Notes under the pieces: generated by a model
Told to the model about the DNA's origin: nothing
The model's input: the letters and a program-made list of their open reading frames with translations, nothing else
The model's database searches: none
Source: Acidimicrobiia bacterium
GTDB lineage: Bacteria; Actinomycetota; Acidimicrobiia; Acidimicrobiales; Aldehydirespiratoraceae
Length of the DNA: 64,000 nucleotides
Direction: 5' to 3'
Assembly (NCBI GenBank): GCA_022820805.1
Contig: JAJEEV010000041.1
Span: 1 to 64,000 of the forward strand
Position numbers and translations under genes: made by a program
Shown here: positions 1 through 8,516 of the stretch, one piece after another
Position numbering within the stretch: position 1 is the first letter of the stretch
How the letters are laid out: the number at the start of each line of letters is the position of its first letter

Positions 1-2090
1 CCTGCCGTCACCAGCGGGCGGGGCTGGCGCCGCACCGGCTCCGGCTCGGGCGCATCCGCGGCCGCGTCGACGGGTGGAGGGGCGCCGGCCGCGGCCTCCC
101 GGGCCGCCAGCTTGCGGTCGGCCCGCTCCAGCAGCTTGTCCCGGATGCTGTAGACGATTTGAAGCAGACCGCCCGGGAAGTACATGAGCAGCACCAGAAG
201 GCCGATGCTGCTGGTCAACAGCCGGACCAGGTCGTCGAGCTCCTCGGGAATGGTCTGGGGGATTCCCCGGACCCACAGCGCTCCGAGGATGGGGCCGGCC
301 ACCGAGCCGAGACCTCCGATGATGGCGGTGGCCACCACCACGATCGACTCGCCGGCGCGGAACAGCGAGACGGGCTGCAGGGACGGCACCAGCGTCACCA
401 GCAGGCCCCCGGAGAAGGCCGCGATGCCGCCGGCCACGCCGAAGGCGACCAGCTTCATGCGGGTGGGCGACACGGTCGACGCCGCGGCCATCTCCTCGTT
501 GTCTCGCACCGCGATCCATGACCGCCCGATCCCGGTTCGGCGCAGCCGGGCCACCACCGCGGCCACTAGTGCCAGCGACGCCAGGCACAGGAAGTAGTAG
601 TTCTTTCGGGAGGCGCCGAAGTCGATGTAGATCGGCCCGAGGTCGAGCACCGGCTTGTCGGCCGGGCGAGGGTAGGAGGTGCCGCCGGTGAAGAACGACT
701 GGTTGAACAGCCACGTTGCGGAGGCCACCGCGAAGGCGAGGGTGGTGACCGCCAGGAACAGGCCCCGTACTCGTAGCGCGGGCAGGCCGACCACCACCGC
801 GACCACCACCCCCACCGCGGTGGACACGATCATGGCCAGTCCCCAGGGAAGGTCGAGCGACAGGTCGAACAGGTCGAAGGGCACCGGGATGTCGTTGCCC
901 TGGGTCAGGCCCAGCAGCGTCAGCCCGCCCAGCCCGACGAAGGCGAACTGGCCGAGCGAGAGCTGGCCGGCCCAGCCGGTCAGCACCGTCATGGACAGCA
1001 CCACCATGGCGAACAGCAGGATGCTGGTCCAAGTGAACAGGGAGCTGCTGGTGGAGAGGGTCAGCCCCAGCAGCGCGAAGAAACCGAACAGCGCCACGAA
1101 CCCCATGGCGTTGAGCCGGCGGACCCACCAGACCGACTCCAACCGGCTCGGGACGGCTCGCACGCGGGGCGCCAGCGACCACGATTCCTGCTCACCCGCG
1201 CTGCGAACCACCACCAGCACCACAACCAGCACGGCCAGGAACAGGTAGACGTCCACCACGGACCGGTGGGTCGAGTCCACGTTGGTGCGGATGAGCTGCT
1301 CGGCCACACCCACCGCGATCCCGCCGATCAGCGTGCCGGGCAGCGAGCGCATGCGGGCCAGCAGCGACACCACCAGCACCCGCAGCAGGAGCGGCTCGGC
1401 TATGGCCGCGGTGCCGGCCTGGGCGGAGTTGATGCCCTGCAGCGGGGCCAGGAAGATGGCGGTGGCGGCCGCGAAGGCCCCCGAGATCGACCACACGATG
1501 GTGGATGTCCGGCGGGGCGATGTGCCGTAGACCCGGGCCGTGTCGGCGTTGGAGGCCGAGGCCCGAACGGCCAGGCCGAAACGAGTGCGGGCGATGAACC
1601 AGGCCAGCACGGCGATGAGCACCGGGATGACGACCAGCACGATGATCTCACGGGCCTGCAGCCGGATGTGGTCGGTGGGCGTCCACGTTGCCTTGAACGG
1701 CGGCGAGATCGGCCCCGGGGCCGCGACGCTCGGCAGCCTGAACTTGGCGAACAGGACGATCTGGCCCACGCCGATGGTGGCGATCAGCACCACCAGCCGC
1801 GGGGAGCTGAACAGACGTCTGATCACGATCAGCTCGATGGCCATGCCCATGGCCGCGCAGGCGGTCAGGGCGAGAACGAACGACAGCCACCAGTTCACGC
1901 CGTACCCGGCCAGCAGCAGCACGAAGAGGGCCACACCGAACGCGCCGACCTCGCCGTGAGCGAAGTTGAGCACACCGGTGGAGCGGTAGATCAACACGAA
2001 CCCGGCCGCGAAGGCGGCGTAGGTCAGCCCGGTCACCAGGCCCAACGCCAGGGACTGCTGGCCGATGGTGATGCCGAGGAACTCGACCAT
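1..2090 (-). CDS. Fused LivH-LivM branched-chain amino acid ABC transporter permease (partial, runs off left edge)
   Basis: One leftward frame is open from an ATG at 2088-2090 to the window edge, about 696 codons. Residues 1 to about 285 form a LivH-type permease (NFAHGEVGA near 42-50). Residues from about 320 to 650 form a LivM-type permease (GQLSLGQFAFVGLGG near 373-387). These are normally two proteins that pair in the inner membrane to import branched-chain amino acids, amides or urea. The reading frame was followed across the join near 1250 without a break. After residue 650 comes a basic, then Pro/Ala/Glu-rich cytosolic stretch. In LivM proteins a LivG ATPase is sometimes fused there, so a third domain may lie beyond the edge (inference). 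The next gene upstream, in the same direction, encodes the MFS-LivF fusion 46 bp away. The substrate is not determinable from sequence. Confidence 0.87.
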   Translation of the reverse strand, partial: MVEFLGITIGQQSLALGLVTGLTYAAFAAGFVLIYRSTGVLNFAHGEVGAFGVALFVLLLAGYGVNWWLSFVLALTACAAMGMAIELIVIRRLFSSPRLVVLIATIGVGQIVLFAKFRLPSVAAPGPISPPFKATWTPTDHIRLQAREIIVLVVIPVLIAVLAWFIARTRFGLAVRASASNADTARVYGTSPRRTSTIVWSISGAFAAATAIFLAPLQGINSAQAGTAAIAEPLLLRVLVVSLLARMRSLPGTLIGGIAVGVAEQLIRTNVDSTHRSVVDVYLFLAVLVVVLVVVRSAGEQESWSLAPRVRAVPSRLESVWWVRRLNAMGFVALFGFFALLGLTLSTSSSLFTWTSILLFAMVVLSMTVLTGWAGQLSLGQFAFVGLGGLTLLGLTQGNDIPVPFDLFDLSLDLPWGLAMIVSTAVGVVVAVVVGLPALRVRGLFLAVTTLAFAVASATWLFNQSFFTGGTSYPRPADKPVLDLGPIYIDFGASRKNYYFLCLASLALVAAVVARLRRTGIGRSWIAVRDNEEMAAASTVSPTRMKLVAFGVAGGIAAFSGGLLVTLVPSLQPVSLFRAGESIVVVATAIIGGLGSVAGPILGALWVRGIPQTIPEELDDLVRLLTSSIGLLVLLMYFPGGLLQIVYSIRDKLLERADRKLAAREAAAGAPPPVDAAADAPEPEPVRRQPRPLVTA

Positions 2091-2136
2091 CAGCGCACGA
2101 CCCCCGCGCCACCGGCGGCCGCAGCCGGCCGACCGG

Positions 2137-4356
2137 TCATCCGCCCTCGCCTCCCAGGAACACCGCCCGGGCCAGGTCGTCGCGTTCGGCGAGCTCCTGG
2201 GCCGGGCCCTCGAAACGGATTCGGCCCTTCTCCATGAAGATGGCCCGGTCGGCGAAGGCCAGGGCGACGTTCAGGGACTGCTCGACTATCACCATCGTCT
2301 GACCGCGCTCGCGGAGTTGCTTCACCACTTCGAGAAGCTCCTGCACCACCACCGGCGCCAGTCCCAGGCTGAGCTCGTCGATGAGCAGCACTTCCGGCTC
2401 GTGCATCAGGGCCATGGCCAGGGCCAGCATCTGCTGCTGCCCGCCCGACAGCTCGCGAGCGGACGCGGTCTGGCGGTCCTGCAGCGCCGGGAAGGCCTCG
2501 AGGGAGCGCTGGGTGCGGGCCTTGATCTCGGTCTCGTCCAGCCCGGAGGCCAGCACCGCCGTCCTGAGGTTGTCGGCCACGCTGAGCTCCTCGAAGACCC
2601 CGGCTCCGCCCCTGAGCTGGACCAGTCCGGCTGCAAAGCGGTCCTCGGCCTCCGCGTAGGTGATGGTGCGACCCCCGAGACGGACCACGCCCCGGTCGGG
2701 GATGCCCAACCCGCTGACCGCCCGCAGCAGGGTGGACTTGCCCGCGCCGTTGGTGCCGAGCAGCGCCAGCACCTCGCCCCGGGCCACCTCGAGGGACACG
2801 TCGAACAGCACCTGGACGCTGCCGTATGCGAAGTCGAGATTGTGGACCTGGAGGGCGGGCACCGACGCGGGATCGGCGGCGGCGCGGCGCTGCTCCTCCT
2901 GCTCCTCCATGAGCTCCTCCACCGCCCGGGAGATGTCCCGGCGGATGTACCGGCTGCCGTAGGCCACGAGCGCGCCCCCGATCAGAGCCGCCGGCGGGGC
3001 CGCTACCAGCATGGCGGTGCGTTCGTTGTAGGCGTCGGAGAGCTGGCCCACGATCAGCCCGCCGAAGAAGCCGCCCATCAGGAAGATGAACACCGGCAGC
3101 AGGGCGAACGCCTGGGCCCGGATGCGGTAGGGCGACACCGCCGCGATGATCGAGGGCACGGCCACGAAGGCCATCGAGATCAGGGTCTGGGCCACCGCGA
3201 TCAACAGGACCAGCCCCCCGAGGATCTTGATGGGCAGAGCCACCATGTACACCACGCCGGCGGCCATCACGAGCATCCCCGACAGCCGCATCATCGCGGC
3301 CGGGTCCCGGCGGAAGCCCCGGTCGAACACGCGCCCGGCCCAGGGCAGACCGGCGAGGGCGGCCACCCATATGAGCGACTCGACCACCCCCCGCTGGAAG
3401 GGCCCCATGGCGTACTTGTCCTCGAGCAGCAGGTTGAACTGGATCGGGATGGCGATGAGGGCGAAGCCGAGCACGCCCACGCCGGTGGTCAGGTAGTAGA
3501 AGGTCTTGATCTTGCGGAGCCGGGCGAAGGCGGTGCCGATCGACACCGGCAACTCGTCCACGTCCACGTGCTCATCGCCGAATACGGCCTGCTTCTCGAA
3601 GCGGCCGCGGGGCGGCTCACGCAGCACCAGCGCGGCGACGACGGCCGCCACCACCGGCGCGACCGCGACTGCAAAGAACGCGGCCCGCCACGGATCCTCA
3701 CCCCCTACCAGTGCCGCGATGCCGCCCACCGCCAGGGGGCCGAGAAGCTGGCCCACCGGCCGCCCGACGCCCTCGAGGGCGAAGATGCGGCTGCGGGCCT
3801 CGATCGGGTAGGTGTCCACCAGCAGCGAGTTCGACACCGGGATCCGGTAGGCCTGCCCGAGGCCGGTCCCGGCGTTGGTGAGGAACAACTGGAACGGGTT
3901 GACGATCAGGCCGCTCAAGAACGCGGTGACGCCCCAGAACACGGACGCCACCGGGATGATGGCCACCCGCTTGACGCGGTCGGCGAGAGCGGCCATGGGG
4001 ACCGCGCCCAGAACCAGCGTGACGCCTCCGAAGCCGAGGATCCCGAACAGCACGGTGTCGCTGATGTCGAGCGAATTCTGGATGTCTGGTGCCAGCACCC
4101 GTATGGCCCGGGGAAGCTCGTCGAGCATGTTGAGCACGAACATCATCACCAGCATCGATGTGCCGCCGACCCTCAGCCCCTCTCTCAGCGTCATGGGCTC
4201 GTCGCCCACTCCGGGCAGGAGGTCGTCGGGCAGGACGGTCTCGGCGTCGCGCTCGGCCTGCTCGGCCCGGCGCTTGGCCTCCTCGTCGAGGATCGCTCCG
4301 GCGAGATCGGCAACCGACGGCTCAGGTGCGGTTGCTTGAGGCGGCTCGTCTGCCAT
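2137..4356 (-). CDS. MFS transporter fused to a LivF-type ABC ATPase
   Basis: The product has 739 aa and is two transporter classes in one chain. Residues 1-50 are a charged, acidic/basic helix. About 55-480 is a major-facilitator membrane domain with roughly 12 hydrophobic segments. About 499-739 is an ABC ATPase with Walker A GTNGAGKST near 534, signature LSGGQQQ near 637, Walker B VLLIDEL near 657 and the LivF-type VEQ in place of the switch histidine. In LivF the Walker B is usually followed by PSLGLAP; here it is LSLGLAP. The start at 4354-4356 is chosen because it follows a GAGGGGGAG ribosome site; the frame is open further upstream, but that would overlap the divergent binding-protein gene. 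The ATPase half probably energises the adjacent LivHM permease. The role of the MFS half is unknown. Confidence 0.88.
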   Translation of the reverse strand: MADEPPQATAPEPSVADLAGAILDEEAKRRAEQAERDAETVLPDDLLPGVGDEPMTLREGLRVGGTSMLVMMFVLNMLDELPRAIRVLAPDIQNSLDISDTVLFGILGFGGVTLVLGAVPMAALADRVKRVAIIPVASVFWGVTAFLSGLIVNPFQLFLTNAGTGLGQAYRIPVSNSLLVDTYPIEARSRIFALEGVGRPVGQLLGPLAVGGIAALVGGEDPWRAAFFAVAVAPVVAAVVAALVLREPPRGRFEKQAVFGDEHVDVDELPVSIGTAFARLRKIKTFYYLTTGVGVLGFALIAIPIQFNLLLEDKYAMGPFQRGVVESLIWVAALAGLPWAGRVFDRGFRRDPAAMMRLSGMLVMAAGVVYMVALPIKILGGLVLLIAVAQTLISMAFVAVPSIIAAVSPYRIRAQAFALLPVFIFLMGGFFGGLIVGQLSDAYNERTAMLVAAPPAALIGGALVAYGSRYIRRDISRAVEELMEEQEEQRRAAADPASVPALQVHNLDFAYGSVQVLFDVSLEVARGEVLALLGTNGAGKSTLLRAVSGLGIPDRGVVRLGGRTITYAEAEDRFAAGLVQLRGGAGVFEELSVADNLRTAVLASGLDETEIKARTQRSLEAFPALQDRQTASARELSGGQQQMLALAMALMHEPEVLLIDELSLGLAPVVVQELLEVVKQLRERGQTMVIVEQSLNVALAFADRAIFMEKGRIRFEGPAQELAERDDLARAVFLGGEGG

Positions 4357-4408
4357 GCTCCCCCTCGCGAGGCTCCGACCGACCAGCGACGGTGTGGTCG
4401 GTGCCGAG

Positions 4409-4414
4409 ACAGTA
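4409..4414 (-). promoter_or_regulatory. Predicted -10 (TACTGT) for the MFS-LivF gene
   Basis: TACTGT fits the actinobacterial TANNNT -10. It lies about 40 nt upstream of the start codon, leaving a leader with a GAGGGGGAG ribosome site. A 17-nt spacer places the -35 at about 4432-4437, inside the tandem 12-mers at 4428-4451. Confidence 0.45.
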
Positions 4415-4427
4415 GCTCCCGCACCGT

Positions 4428-4451
4428 CGCGTGCGTCCACGCGTGCGTCCA
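4428..4451. repeat. Tandem 12-bp direct repeat between divergent transporter promoters
   Basis: CGCGTGCGTCCA occurs twice head to tail with no mismatch. It overlaps the predicted -35 regions of both divergent promoters (-10 boxes at 4409-4414 on minus and 4453-4458 on plus). This is the placement expected for a shared operator controlling the transporter and its binding protein. No regulator gene is visible in the window. Confidence 0.6.
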
Positions 4452-4452
4452 A

Positions 4453-4458
4453 TAGTCT
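4453..4458 (+). promoter_or_regulatory. Predicted -10 (TAGTCT) for the binding-protein gene
   Basis: TAGTCT lies immediately to the right of the tandem 12-mers and about 97 nt upstream of the ATG at 4555, giving a leader of about 90 nt that ends in GGAGG at 4541-4545. Confidence 0.42.
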
Positions 4459-4554
4459 GACTTGTGCGCGCGGGCCCGGCGGGTGAGACTCTTGCTTCGG
4501 CCGAATGTCGGCGTCGTTCGAGTGTCCTTTCCGGAGGGATGGAGGAATAGACAG

Positions 4555-6345
4555 ATGACCGCGAGACTGCGTACTGCGCTTGCAATCGTTATCAGCCTGG
4601 CCTTCGTGGCCGCGGCCTGCGGTGGCGAGGTGACCGAACCCGACGCCGGGGGAGCGGCTGCGCCCGCGGCCGAGGCGCCCGACGTGAGCGAGCCCGACGC
4701 CGCTGAGCCCGACGCCGGCGAGCCCGCCGACACCGACGAGGCCCCGGCCACCACCGAGCCCGACGCCGAGCCTGCCGCTCCCGCCGAGGAGACCACCACC
4801 ACCGAAGCAGCCGCAAGCGACGATGAGCCCGCGGCCGACGAGCCCGACGAGGGCGACGAGGCTCCCGCCGAGGAGACCACCACCACCGAGCCGGCCGAGC
4901 CCGAGGGCCCGCCGCCCAACATCTTCGACGACCCCCGCGGCGGCCTCTTCAACGAGTACCAGGCCGCCATGGACCGCGGCGATCACCCATTCATGCAGAT
5001 CGATGCGTTCTGCAACGCCCATCCCGCCGCCGCCGACCGGGTGGACACCGACAAGGGCATCGGGGCCGACACGATCAACATCACCCACATCCGCTCGAAG
5101 CTGGAGGACTTCGCAGCCATCGGCTTCGGGACCGACGTGGGCGACCCGGCCGAGATGTTCGAGACCTTCGTCACCTACGTCAACGAGCAGTGCGGCGGCA
5201 TCAGGGGCCGCATGATCGACCTCCACACCATCCACGTCGACGTGCTCGGCGACCAGCTAGACGAGCTTCGCAACGCGGCGTGCATCGAGGCCATCGAGGA
5301 CAACGACGCCGTCATCATCCTGAACTCCAGCGGCTTCCAGGGCTCGGCCACCCTGTGCATCGTGGAGGAGCACGAGACCGCCTTCATCACCGTGCAGCCC
5401 CTGCCCGAGGAGTTCATGAACCGCAGTGGCGGCCGGCTGATAGGAACGACGCCGACCGCGGAGGAGGCACTGAGCTGGCTGGCTCTCGACCTGATCGAGC
5501 GGGGCGAGCTGGACGGAAAGACGATCGGGATCGCCGCACCCGACACGCCCGGCCAGTTCGAGGCGGTCGAGGCCGGGCTGGTGAACGTTCTGCGGGACAA
5601 CGGCGTCAGCGTGGCCGTGTTCGACAAGGTGGGCTGCGGCGGCACGATCGCCTGCACCGAGGGCGCGGTGGACACCGTGGCCCGCTTCCGCAGCGAGGGC
5701 GTCGACGTGGTCTTCAACGTGTTCAACGTGATCTCTGCGCCGCTGTTCCTGGTGGAGATGCTCAATCAGGGCTTCCAGCCCGGCGACGTCCAGTTCTACG
5801 CCTCGGACTTCAACTCGCAGGCAGCCGAGATCGTCGCCTCGAAGATCCTTCAGTTCGGCGGAGTCGAGGCTGCGGCCCTGTACAACGGCGCCCGCATCAT
5901 GGACTCCCGCGATGTCGGCGCCTACCGACTGGAGGGCTACGAGCCGAGGGCGTTCAACGAGATGTGCAACGACCTCTACGGCGCTCACAGCCCCTCTGGA
6001 GCGAATCACGAGTCGGAGGACCGCCACGACGGCAACTCCCGCTACGGCATGGTCGTCTCGGTCTGCGCAGTGCTGCGCATCGCGCTGCGAGCCCTTCACG
6101 ACGCGGGCGACAATCCCACCCGGGCCGACGTCTACTCGACGCTGGCCAATCTGGGCGCGGTCGACACCAACGAGATGCTCCCCGGCTCGATACGCCCCGA
6201 CAAGACCCGGATCCCCGACGCGATCCACAACCTCGTCTGGGAGTTCCCGTGCACCAAGCCGTACGGCCTGCCGGTGCCCGGATACGAGGATGCGGGCGGG
6301 ACCTGCATCTACCCGATCAACGAGTTCCGCCCCGCACCCTCCTAG
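4555..6345 (+). CDS. LivK-type ABC transporter substrate-binding lipoprotein
   Basis: The product has 596 aa. The start ATG is preceded by GGAGG at 4541-4545; the in-frame start further upstream lacks a signal peptide. Residues 1-22 are a lipoprotein signal (hydrophobic core, lipobox VAAAC, lipidated Cys22). Residues 25-125 are a low-complexity Ala/Pro/Glu/Asp/Thr tether containing EETTTTE twice, typical of actinobacterial surface lipoproteins. Residues from about 125 to 596 match the periplasmic-binding fold of branched-chain amino acid and related receptors. It is transcribed divergently from the MFS-LivF and LivHM genes and should deliver substrate to them. It is longer than classical LivK (about 370 aa), partly because of the tether. 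Substrate unknown. Confidence 0.88.
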   Translation: MTARLRTALAIVISLAFVAAACGGEVTEPDAGGAAAPAAEAPDVSEPDAAEPDAGEPADTDEAPATTEPDAEPAAPAEETTTTEAAASDDEPAADEPDEGDEAPAEETTTTEPAEPEGPPPNIFDDPRGGLFNEYQAAMDRGDHPFMQIDAFCNAHPAAADRVDTDKGIGADTINITHIRSKLEDFAAIGFGTDVGDPAEMFETFVTYVNEQCGGIRGRMIDLHTIHVDVLGDQLDELRNAACIEAIEDNDAVIILNSSGFQGSATLCIVEEHETAFITVQPLPEEFMNRSGGRLIGTTPTAEEALSWLALDLIERGELDGKTIGIAAPDTPGQFEAVEAGLVNVLRDNGVSVAVFDKVGCGGTIACTEGAVDTVARFRSEGVDVVFNVFNVISAPLFLVEMLNQGFQPGDVQFYASDFNSQAAEIVASKILQFGGVEAAALYNGARIMDSRDVGAYRLEGYEPRAFNEMCNDLYGAHSPSGANHESEDRHDGNSRYGMVVSVCAVLRIALRALHDAGDNPTRADVYSTLANLGAVDTNEMLPGSIRPDKTRIPDAIHNLVWEFPCTKPYGLPVPGYEDAGGTCIYPINEFRPAPS

Positions 6346-6360
6346 ATCCCGCGGTCTGTA

Positions 6361-6391
6361 GCGGCGGCCGGCGACAGCCGGTCGCCGCGGC
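6361..6391. terminator. Possible bidirectional terminator hairpin
   Basis: In the 81-bp gap between two convergent genes, GGCGAC (6370-6375) pairs with GTCGCC (6381-6386) across a 5-nt loop, with further imperfect GC pairing on both sides. There is no U-tract, as is common in high-GC actinobacteria. Confidence 0.35.
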
Positions 6392-6426
6392 TGGCTCGCC
6401 GTGCGCGGATCCGGCACCCCGCGGTG

Positions 6427-7305
6427 TCAGGCCCGCGGGTGGGTCGTGCGGTGCACCTCGCGCAGGCGCTCGCGGCTGACGTGGGTGTAGATCTGGGTGG
6501 TGGCGATGTCGGCGTGGCCCAGCAGCTCCTGCACCGTGCGCAGGTCGGCGCCCCCGTCGAGCAGGTGCGTGGCGAAGGTGTGACGCAGAGCGTGGGGATG
6601 GGTGGGCACCACGCTGCGACGGTCGAGCACCCGACGCACGTCGCGGGGTGTCATGGCCCGGCCCCTCTGATTCAGGAACACCGCATCCTCGGGGGTGTCT
6701 GCCGTCACGAACGAGTGCCGGTGGTCCTTCAACCAGGGTCGTAGCGCGGCGGCCGCGGGCTCGCTCAGAGGCACCAGGCGCTGCTTGGAGCCCTTGCCCC
6801 ACACCCGCACCTCCAGCCGGGACAGGCCGATATCGTCGCGGCCCAGGCCGCACAGCTCGCTGACCCGCAGGCCGCTGCCGTACAGCAACTCGACTATGGC
6901 CAGGTCGCGGGCGTCGCGGGCGTCGTCGTCGCCCGCTCGGGCCGGCTTCTCGATGAGAGTGTGGATCTGGTCGTCCTTGAGCACCTGGGGCAGCTGCGAG
7001 CCGCCCCGGGGCGCGGTGAGCCCGAGCGTGGGATCGGTGCCGACACGGCCCGTGCGCCGGGCCCAGTCGAAGTAGCGGCGCAGCACCGACACCTTGCGGG
7101 CGATGGTGCGGGCCGCGTAGCGGCGGCTCCCGAGATGGGCCAGATAGCGGCGCAGCGCCCGCCGGTCCACCGAGGCGGGACTCGGGTGACCGGCGTCGGT
7201 GAGCCATCCAGCCGCCGCGGCCGCATCCCGGGCGTAGACGGCCCGGGTGGAGTCGGCCACGCTGCTCAGCGACTCGAGCCAGGCGCCCAGTCCCCAGTTG
7301 TCCAC
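6427..7305 (-). CDS. xerC: Tyrosine recombinase XerC
   Basis: The product has 292 aa, the usual length. It has an N-terminal SAM-like core-binding domain (about 1-95) and a catalytic domain with the full set of residues: Arg147 (GLRVSEL), Lys171/174 (GKGSKQR), His238-x-x-Arg241 (HALRHTF), His264 (LGHADI) and the Tyr273 nucleophile (IYTHV). Xer recombinases resolve chromosome dimers at dif after replication. The GTG at 7303-7305 is chosen because TACACT lies 6 nt upstream, the leaderless arrangement seen repeatedly in this window; an earlier in-frame start would lie upstream of that promoter. dprA and comM follow upstream in the same direction, a common actinobacterial neighbourhood. Assignment to XerC rather than XerD is from context. 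Confidence 0.88.
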   Translation of the reverse strand: MDNWGLGAWLESLSSVADSTRAVYARDAAAAAGWLTDAGHPSPASVDRRALRRYLAHLGSRRYAARTIARKVSVLRRYFDWARRTGRVGTDPTLGLTAPRGGSQLPQVLKDDQIHTLIEKPARAGDDDARDARDLAIVELLYGSGLRVSELCGLGRDDIGLSRLEVRVWGKGSKQRLVPLSEPAAAALRPWLKDHRHSFVTADTPEDAVFLNQRGRAMTPRDVRRVLDRRSVVPTHPHALRHTFATHLLDGGADLRTVQELLGHADIATTQIYTHVSRERLREVHRTTHPRA

Positions 7306-7311
7306 AGCCCG

Positions 7312-7317
7312 AGTGTA
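7312..7317 (-). promoter_or_regulatory. Leaderless promoter -10 (TACACT) of xerC
   Basis: TACACT followed by 6 nt and then GTG places the predicted transcription start on or next to the start codon. It fixes the xerC start at 7305. Confidence 0.5.
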
Positions 7318-7367
7318 ATTTCCACAGGGCGTCAAGCAGGCCAGCCCGTGCGCGTAAGCGATCCGGC

Positions 7368-8516
7368 TCAGGCTCGCAGGACTCGGGCACCGTCTCGGGC
7401 GAGCAGGCCCCGGCGCTCCAGGCTCTCAGCGGCTACCAGCACCTCGGGCGCGGGCGCGGCGGCCCGCAGCACCAGCACGTCCAGGCTCACCGGGCCGTCG
7501 TCGAGCAGATCGAGGAGCCGCTTCTGGAGCCGGTCGAGGCTGTCGATGTCGATCGGGTCTCCCAACGGATCGACGGCCCCGGCGCGGCCCGGCTGCATGA
7601 TGCCGCCGGCCATACCCGCGGTGGCCAGGCCGAGCGCGACCAGCACGTCATCGGTGGAGCAGGCCGGGGCGCAGCCCTCGCTGAGCAGCAGGTTCGTGCC
7701 GGCCGCGGCCGGGTTGCGCACCGAGCCGGGCACGGCCATGACTGTGACCTCGCGCCGGATGGCCTCCTCGACGGTGTGCATCGATCCCCCGGCCCGCTTG
7801 GACTCGACCACCACCACGACATCGGCCAGCGCGGCCAGCAGCCGGTTGCGGGCCGGGAAGCGCCAACCCTCGGGCTCGGCGCCCAATGGCGCCTCCGTCA
7901 GCAGGGTCCCGGACGCGCTCACCGCGTCCCACAGATCGCGGTTGCCGCGCGGGTACACGACATCCAGACCGCTGCCCACAACGCCGACAACCGGCGCTCC
8001 GTCGGCAGCCAGGGCGCCGCGGTGGGCGGCGCCGTCTATCCCCAGGGCAAGGCCCGAGACCACCGTGACGCCGGCGGCCGCCAGTCCCGAACCCAGCTCC
8101 ATGGCCACTGAGCGCCCCGTCGGGGTGCACCGCCGGGTCCCCACAATGGCCGCGGCGGGCGCCGTCGGATCGACAACCCGTCCCCTGCGGAACAGAACCG
8201 GCGCCGGGTCGACGTCGTGGATCACCGCGGACGGATGCTGAAGGCTGGCCGGCGTCGTCACCCAGGCATCGAGCGACTCGAGGCGGCTCCCCAGCGCGTC
8301 GAGGTCGGTGCCGCGGGCATGGTCCCGCCAGGTGTCGTGAAGCTCCTCGTCGGCCACCCACCTGGGCATCTCGCCCCGCTCCACCCTCTCCCAGACCTTG
8401 GCCGGATCCCGCTGGCGCAGCAGCCGCTCGAGCCGCCGCGGGGTTGCCCTCGGCATCGAGGCCAGCGCGGCGGCGTGCACGCCCCGCTCGGTCGCCGTTG
8501 CGGTCGTGTCACCCAT
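7368..8516 (-). CDS. dprA: DNA-processing protein DprA
   Basis: The product has 382 aa. The central Rossmann-like DprA/Smf domain is clear: VGTRRCTPTG, VVSGLALGIDGAAHRGAL, GSGLDVVYPRGN, FPARNRLLAALAD and PGSVRNPAAAGTNLL. DprA binds incoming single-stranded DNA and loads RecA during transformation. The N-terminal 120 residues are less conserved, and the C-terminus has a short winged-helix-like tail. The start overlaps the stop of the comM-like gene by 8 bp, so the two are probably translated together. No other competence genes are visible, so a role in natural transformation is not shown; DprA is also widespread in non-competent actinobacteria. Confidence 0.93.
   Translation of the reverse strand: MGDTTATATERGVHAAALASMPRATPRRLERLLRQRDPAKVWERVERGEMPRWVADEELHDTWRDHARGTDLDALGSRLESLDAWVTTPASLQHPSAVIHDVDPAPVLFRRGRVVDPTAPAAAIVGTRRCTPTGRSVAMELGSGLAAAGVTVVSGLALGIDGAAHRGALAADGAPVVGVVGSGLDVVYPRGNRDLWDAVSASGTLLTEAPLGAEPEGWRFPARNRLLAALADVVVVVESKRAGGSMHTVEEAIRREVTVMAVPGSVRNPAAAGTNLLLSEGCAPACSTDDVLVALGLATAGMAGGIMQPGRAGAVDPLGDPIDIDSLDRLQKRLLDLLDDGPVSLDVLVLRAAAPAPEVLVAAESLERRGLLARDGARVLRA

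Noticed and set aside
2065-4455. 796-codon plus-strand open frame opposite the MFS-LivF gene
   Set aside because: Composition is His/Gln/Asp/Glu/Arg-rich and featureless; the minus strand carries clear transporter and ATPase motifs.
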